The translations under genes were made by a program, and so were the position numbers. The notes beneath the pieces were generated by a model. That model saw only the letters and a list, made by a program, of their open reading frames with translations, did not search any database and was not told the DNA's origin. A stretch of DNA of 35,270 nucleotides from Baaleninema simplex PCC 7105. GTDB taxonomy: Bacteria; Cyanobacteriota; Cyanobacteriia; Cyanobacteriales; Geitlerinemataceae. Every line of letters starts with the position of its first letter. Position 1 is the first letter of the stretch. Of the stretch, positions 33,366 through 35,270 are shown piece by piece. The stretch is from NCBI RefSeq assembly GCF_000332355.1, contig NZ_KB235958.1, forward strand, positions 1,126,987-1,162,256, in the 5' to 3' direction.

Positions 33366-34046
33366 ATGCGCGATCGCCCCAAAGGGAATTTGACAGAGAA
33401 TTTGGCTGGGAATTTAGCAGAAAATAGGGTCGAAAATTTGGCCGTGTTTGGCGGCACTTTCGATCCCGTTCATTTCGGTCATCTGGCGTTAGTTGAGGCG
33501 GCTCGAAAACAGTTCGATCTCGATGTGGTGGTTTGGGTGCCGACGTTCCGTCCGCCGCATAAAGGCGATCGGGTCGTGGCCTCCTTCGAGCGACGGTTGG
33601 ACATGGTTTCGATCGCGATCGAACCGATCTCGGAATTCGTCGTTTCGGACGTCGAATCCGAACGATCTCGAACGTCTTTCGCCATCGATACGTTGAGGGC
33701 GTTGCAGCAACGATATCTCGCCGAACGGTGGTATTGGATCGTCGGCAGCGATACCGCTCGCTTTTTACCCCGGTGGGTGGGGATCGAAACTCTGGTGGCA
33801 CGGTGCGAGTGGATCGTCGCTCCCCGTGACTCGAGCGCGGCATGGCAGACGACTGAAGCCGTGGCGCGACAGTTGCAACAGCGACAGTTAACGTGGCGTT
33901 GGTACGGTTTGAATTGGGAGCCGCTGCCGATTTCCTCGAGCCAGGTGCGCCGCGCCTGTCGCGTCGGGGACTCCATTGAGAAACTCGTTCCCTCGGCGGT
34001 GGCCGATTACCTCAAAAAATTTCGACTTTACGACAGTTCGCTGTAG
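33366..34046 (+). CDS. nadD: Nicotinate-nucleotide adenylyltransferase NadD
   Basis: 226 residues from the ATG at 33366, but a TTG at 33438 preceded by AGGGTCGAAAA gives 202 residues beginning (M)AVFGGTFDPVH, close to the family start, and is the better guess. The nucleotidyltransferase motif GGTFDPVHFGHL (H-x-G-H) is at the start, then VPTFRPPHK, WYWIVGSDTARFLPRW and ISSSQVRR near the end, matching the IS(S/T)(T/S)xxR motif. It makes NaAD from NaMN and ATP. Codons 33366-33437 read a short repeat, LTENLAGNLAENRVENLA, unlike any NadD. The gene is divergent from murC. Confidence 0.9.
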   Translation: MRDRPKGNLTENLAGNLAENRVENLAVFGGTFDPVHFGHLALVEAARKQFDLDVVVWVPTFRPPHKGDRVVASFERRLDMVSIAIEPISEFVVSDVESERSRTSFAIDTLRALQQRYLAERWYWIVGSDTARFLPRWVGIETLVARCEWIVAPRDSSAAWQTTEAVARQLQQRQLTWRWYGLNWEPLPISSSQVRRACRVGDSIEKLVPSAVADYLKKFRLYDSSL

Positions 34047-34415
34047 AAAATTCCCGCAAACGAGGTAAGATTTCGACGATCCCCGATCGGTTCGACGCCA
34101 CGATCGCACTAGCGATCGTCGGATAAAACAGCGATCGATCCGTCGTCGCTTCCTTGGAAAAACTGTCGCGACCCCACGCGTTTTTGCTTGCGGTTGCCAA
34201 TAACCCACATTCCGCACTTCAAATGTAGTGTATAAGTAGTATAAATTGAATCGGAAAAGAATTAGGTATTTCGACTCAGCCAACTGACCCCTTGACTTGA
34301 AAATAACATTCAAGAGCCAACTGACTTGACAAAAATAGTAGGATATGCAGAATGACTTCCGGCAAGCTTTTCTGTCATCATCAAAAAATGTAGCCATCAG
34401 AAAAAGGAAGAGACT
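34047..34415. other. Intergenic region and left end of the IS1634-like element
   Basis: 369 bp with no gene. The first about 150 bp is ordinary GC-rich chromosome with HIP1 words (34080-34145). From about 34200 the composition turns AT-rich (CCCACATTCCGCACTTCAAA, then TATAAGTAGTATAAATTG), and this is probably the left end and promoter of the transposase gene at 34416. I could not fix the end because the right end is missing. Confidence 0.5.
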
Positions 34416-34983
34416 ATGTCGGTAGAGGTCAAAAATTTAGACCACTTGGGGTTAGTGGCGGGAATCATTGACGAAATCGGAATTGTCGAAATCGTCAATG
34501 ACTTACTCGGAGAAAAAAAGACGGAAAAAGTTAGCGCGGGTCTCGTCGTTAAAGCCATGATTTTAAATGGCATGGGATTAGTGTCATCCCCTCTTTATAT
34601 TTTTAAGAATTTCTTTGAAAGTAAGGCGGTAGAAAACCTACTGGGAGAAGAAATTAAAGCCGAGTATTTAAATGACGATCGACTGGGAAGGGTTCTCGAT
34701 AAAATTTATCGATTTGGACTCAATCGAATTTTTGTGGCCATTGCCTTAGCCACGGTAAAAAAGTATGAATTAACGGTAAATTCCAACCATCTCGACTCAA
34801 GTTCGTTTCACGTTCATGGAGACTACCCTAACTCCGGGGGAATCGGGAACGATTGAAATTACTTACGGATATTCAAGAGACCATCGCCCGGATTTAAAGC
34901 AATTTCTGATGAATTTAATCTGCACTGGAGATGGCGATGTGCCACTTTGGATGAAGATGGGTTCGGGAAACGACTCAGACTCA
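34416..34983 (+). pseudogene. IS1634-family (DUF4277) transposase, frameshifted and truncated
   Basis: It starts MSVEVKNLDHLGLVAGIIDEIG, the DUF4277 N-terminus of IS1634-type transposases (LVAGIIDEIGIVEIVND, GLVVKAMILNGMGLVSSPLY). The first catalytic Asp is in HLDSSSFHVHGDY. The frame then shifts by +1 near 34830-34850, in or beside a run of five G, and continues as GTIEITYGYSRDHRPDLKQFLMNLICTGDGDVPLWMKMGSGNDSDS. It is cut at 34983 by the MITE. The remaining about 300 residues are not in the window. AGGAAGAG just before the ATG is a good ribosome site. Confidence 0.88.
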
Positions 34984-35104
34984 GGCTCTTCGGAGTTTAG
35001 GGTGACAGAAAAACTAACTTCACGAGATTTCAAGGGTTTTGGCTCTCGAATTTTCAATTTTTTGTATTATGGTATACATTTATAACCACAAACTCCGAAG
35101 ACCC
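34984..35104. mobile_element. 121-bp ISL3-like MITE, copy 2, without target duplication
   Basis: Same length and ends as copy 1 (GGCTCTTCGGAGTTT and inverted GGGTCTTCGGAGTTT, 14 of 15 matching). Differences from copy 1 cluster in the AT-rich segment at about 35060-35085. The left flank (CAGACTCA) and right flank (CCCCTGTT) do not match, so one side has been lost or exchanged. Left of it is a DUF4277 transposase, right of it an IS5-like one on the other strand. Confidence 0.88.
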
Positions 35105-35270
35105 CCCCTGTTTCAATTAGCTTCTCAATATATTCCAAATTTCTTTTCACATACTTCAGTTGTTTCTTCACTGCATTGATTCGTTCTTTTCTCGATTTCT
35201 TCTTCCTTTTAGAAAATTTTAGATACTCTTTACGGGCTTGTTTTCGATAAGTTCTCGGTCTTTTCTCTCC
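35067..35270 (-). pseudogene. IS5-like transposase fragment (partial, enters from window end)
   Basis: A minus-strand frame, open to base 35270, encodes GEKRPRTYRKQARKEYLKFS, then KRKKKSRKERINAVKKQLKYVKRNLEYIEKLIE, the basic linker region of cyanobacterial IS5-type transposases between the first two catalytic Asp residues. From 35104 downward it reads into the MITE (GVFGVCGYKCIP) and stops at 35067-35069. The gene is therefore truncated at its 3' side by the MITE. The family name is from motif resemblance only. Confidence 0.65.

Overview
The window reads as chromosomal DNA of a cyanobacterium. The HIP1 octamer GCGATCGC and its core CGATCG recur every few hundred bases. The gene content fits: a small cytochrome c6-type protein, a DUF3747 exported protein, a DICT-domain regulator, YbaB/EbfC, and an initiator tRNA gene split by a group I intron. 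GC-rich chromosomal genes alternate with AT-richer mobile DNA. The species cannot be named from this sequence alone.

Layout. (1) 1-800: the tail of an ISKra4-like transposase abuts a truncated DUF559 nuclease gene, followed by a 13-14 bp tandem array and two G/C-rich hairpins. (2) 798-3893 (minus): a type I restriction-modification operon, hsdM, a HigA-like small ORF and hsdS. No hsdR is present in the window. (3) 4133-8810: a PLP aminotransferase, an iron-type alcohol/glycerol dehydrogenase, a conserved hypothetical, and a P-loop/DUF697 membrane GTPase, with small inverted-repeat elements between them. (4) 8981-9376: promoter, initiator tRNA-Met(CAU) split by an ORF-less group I intron of about 242 nt, and a strong terminator, all on the minus strand. 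(5) 9508-11159: an IS4-like element, killed by a frameshift and by a 121-bp ISL3-like MITE that left an 8-bp target duplication. (6) 11225-17366: a membrane PAS histidine kinase, a MalK/UgpC-type ABC ATPase and a sugar-type MFS carrier, with STRR repeats between the last two. (7) 17776-20782: a DUF3747 protein, a leucine-rich-repeat remnant, an SDR oxidoreductase, a decayed IS605 tnpB beside a strongly folded stretch of DNA, and a 46-aa single-span membrane protein. (8) 20809-29879 (minus): a signalling cluster of a DICT/degenerate-HD protein, a pentapeptide-repeat protein, an 1803-aa kinase with about 11 PAS domains (one a LOV photosensor), a REC-histidine kinase and a c6-like cytochrome. (9) 30132-34046: ybaB/ebfC, murB, murC and, divergently, nadD. 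(10) 34200-35270: a broken IS1634/DUF4277 transposase joined by a second MITE copy to an IS5-like transposase tail.

How they work together. MurC and MurB are consecutive steps of peptidoglycan precursor synthesis and NadD serves NAD synthesis. In the kinase, REC-kinase and cytochrome run, the genes are 5-10 bp apart, so they are probably co-transcribed, which suggests light or redox input. The strongest second-look items are the intron-split tRNA-fMet, the ISL3-like MITE family, the structured DNA next to the tnpB remnant, and the LOV/multi-PAS operon.
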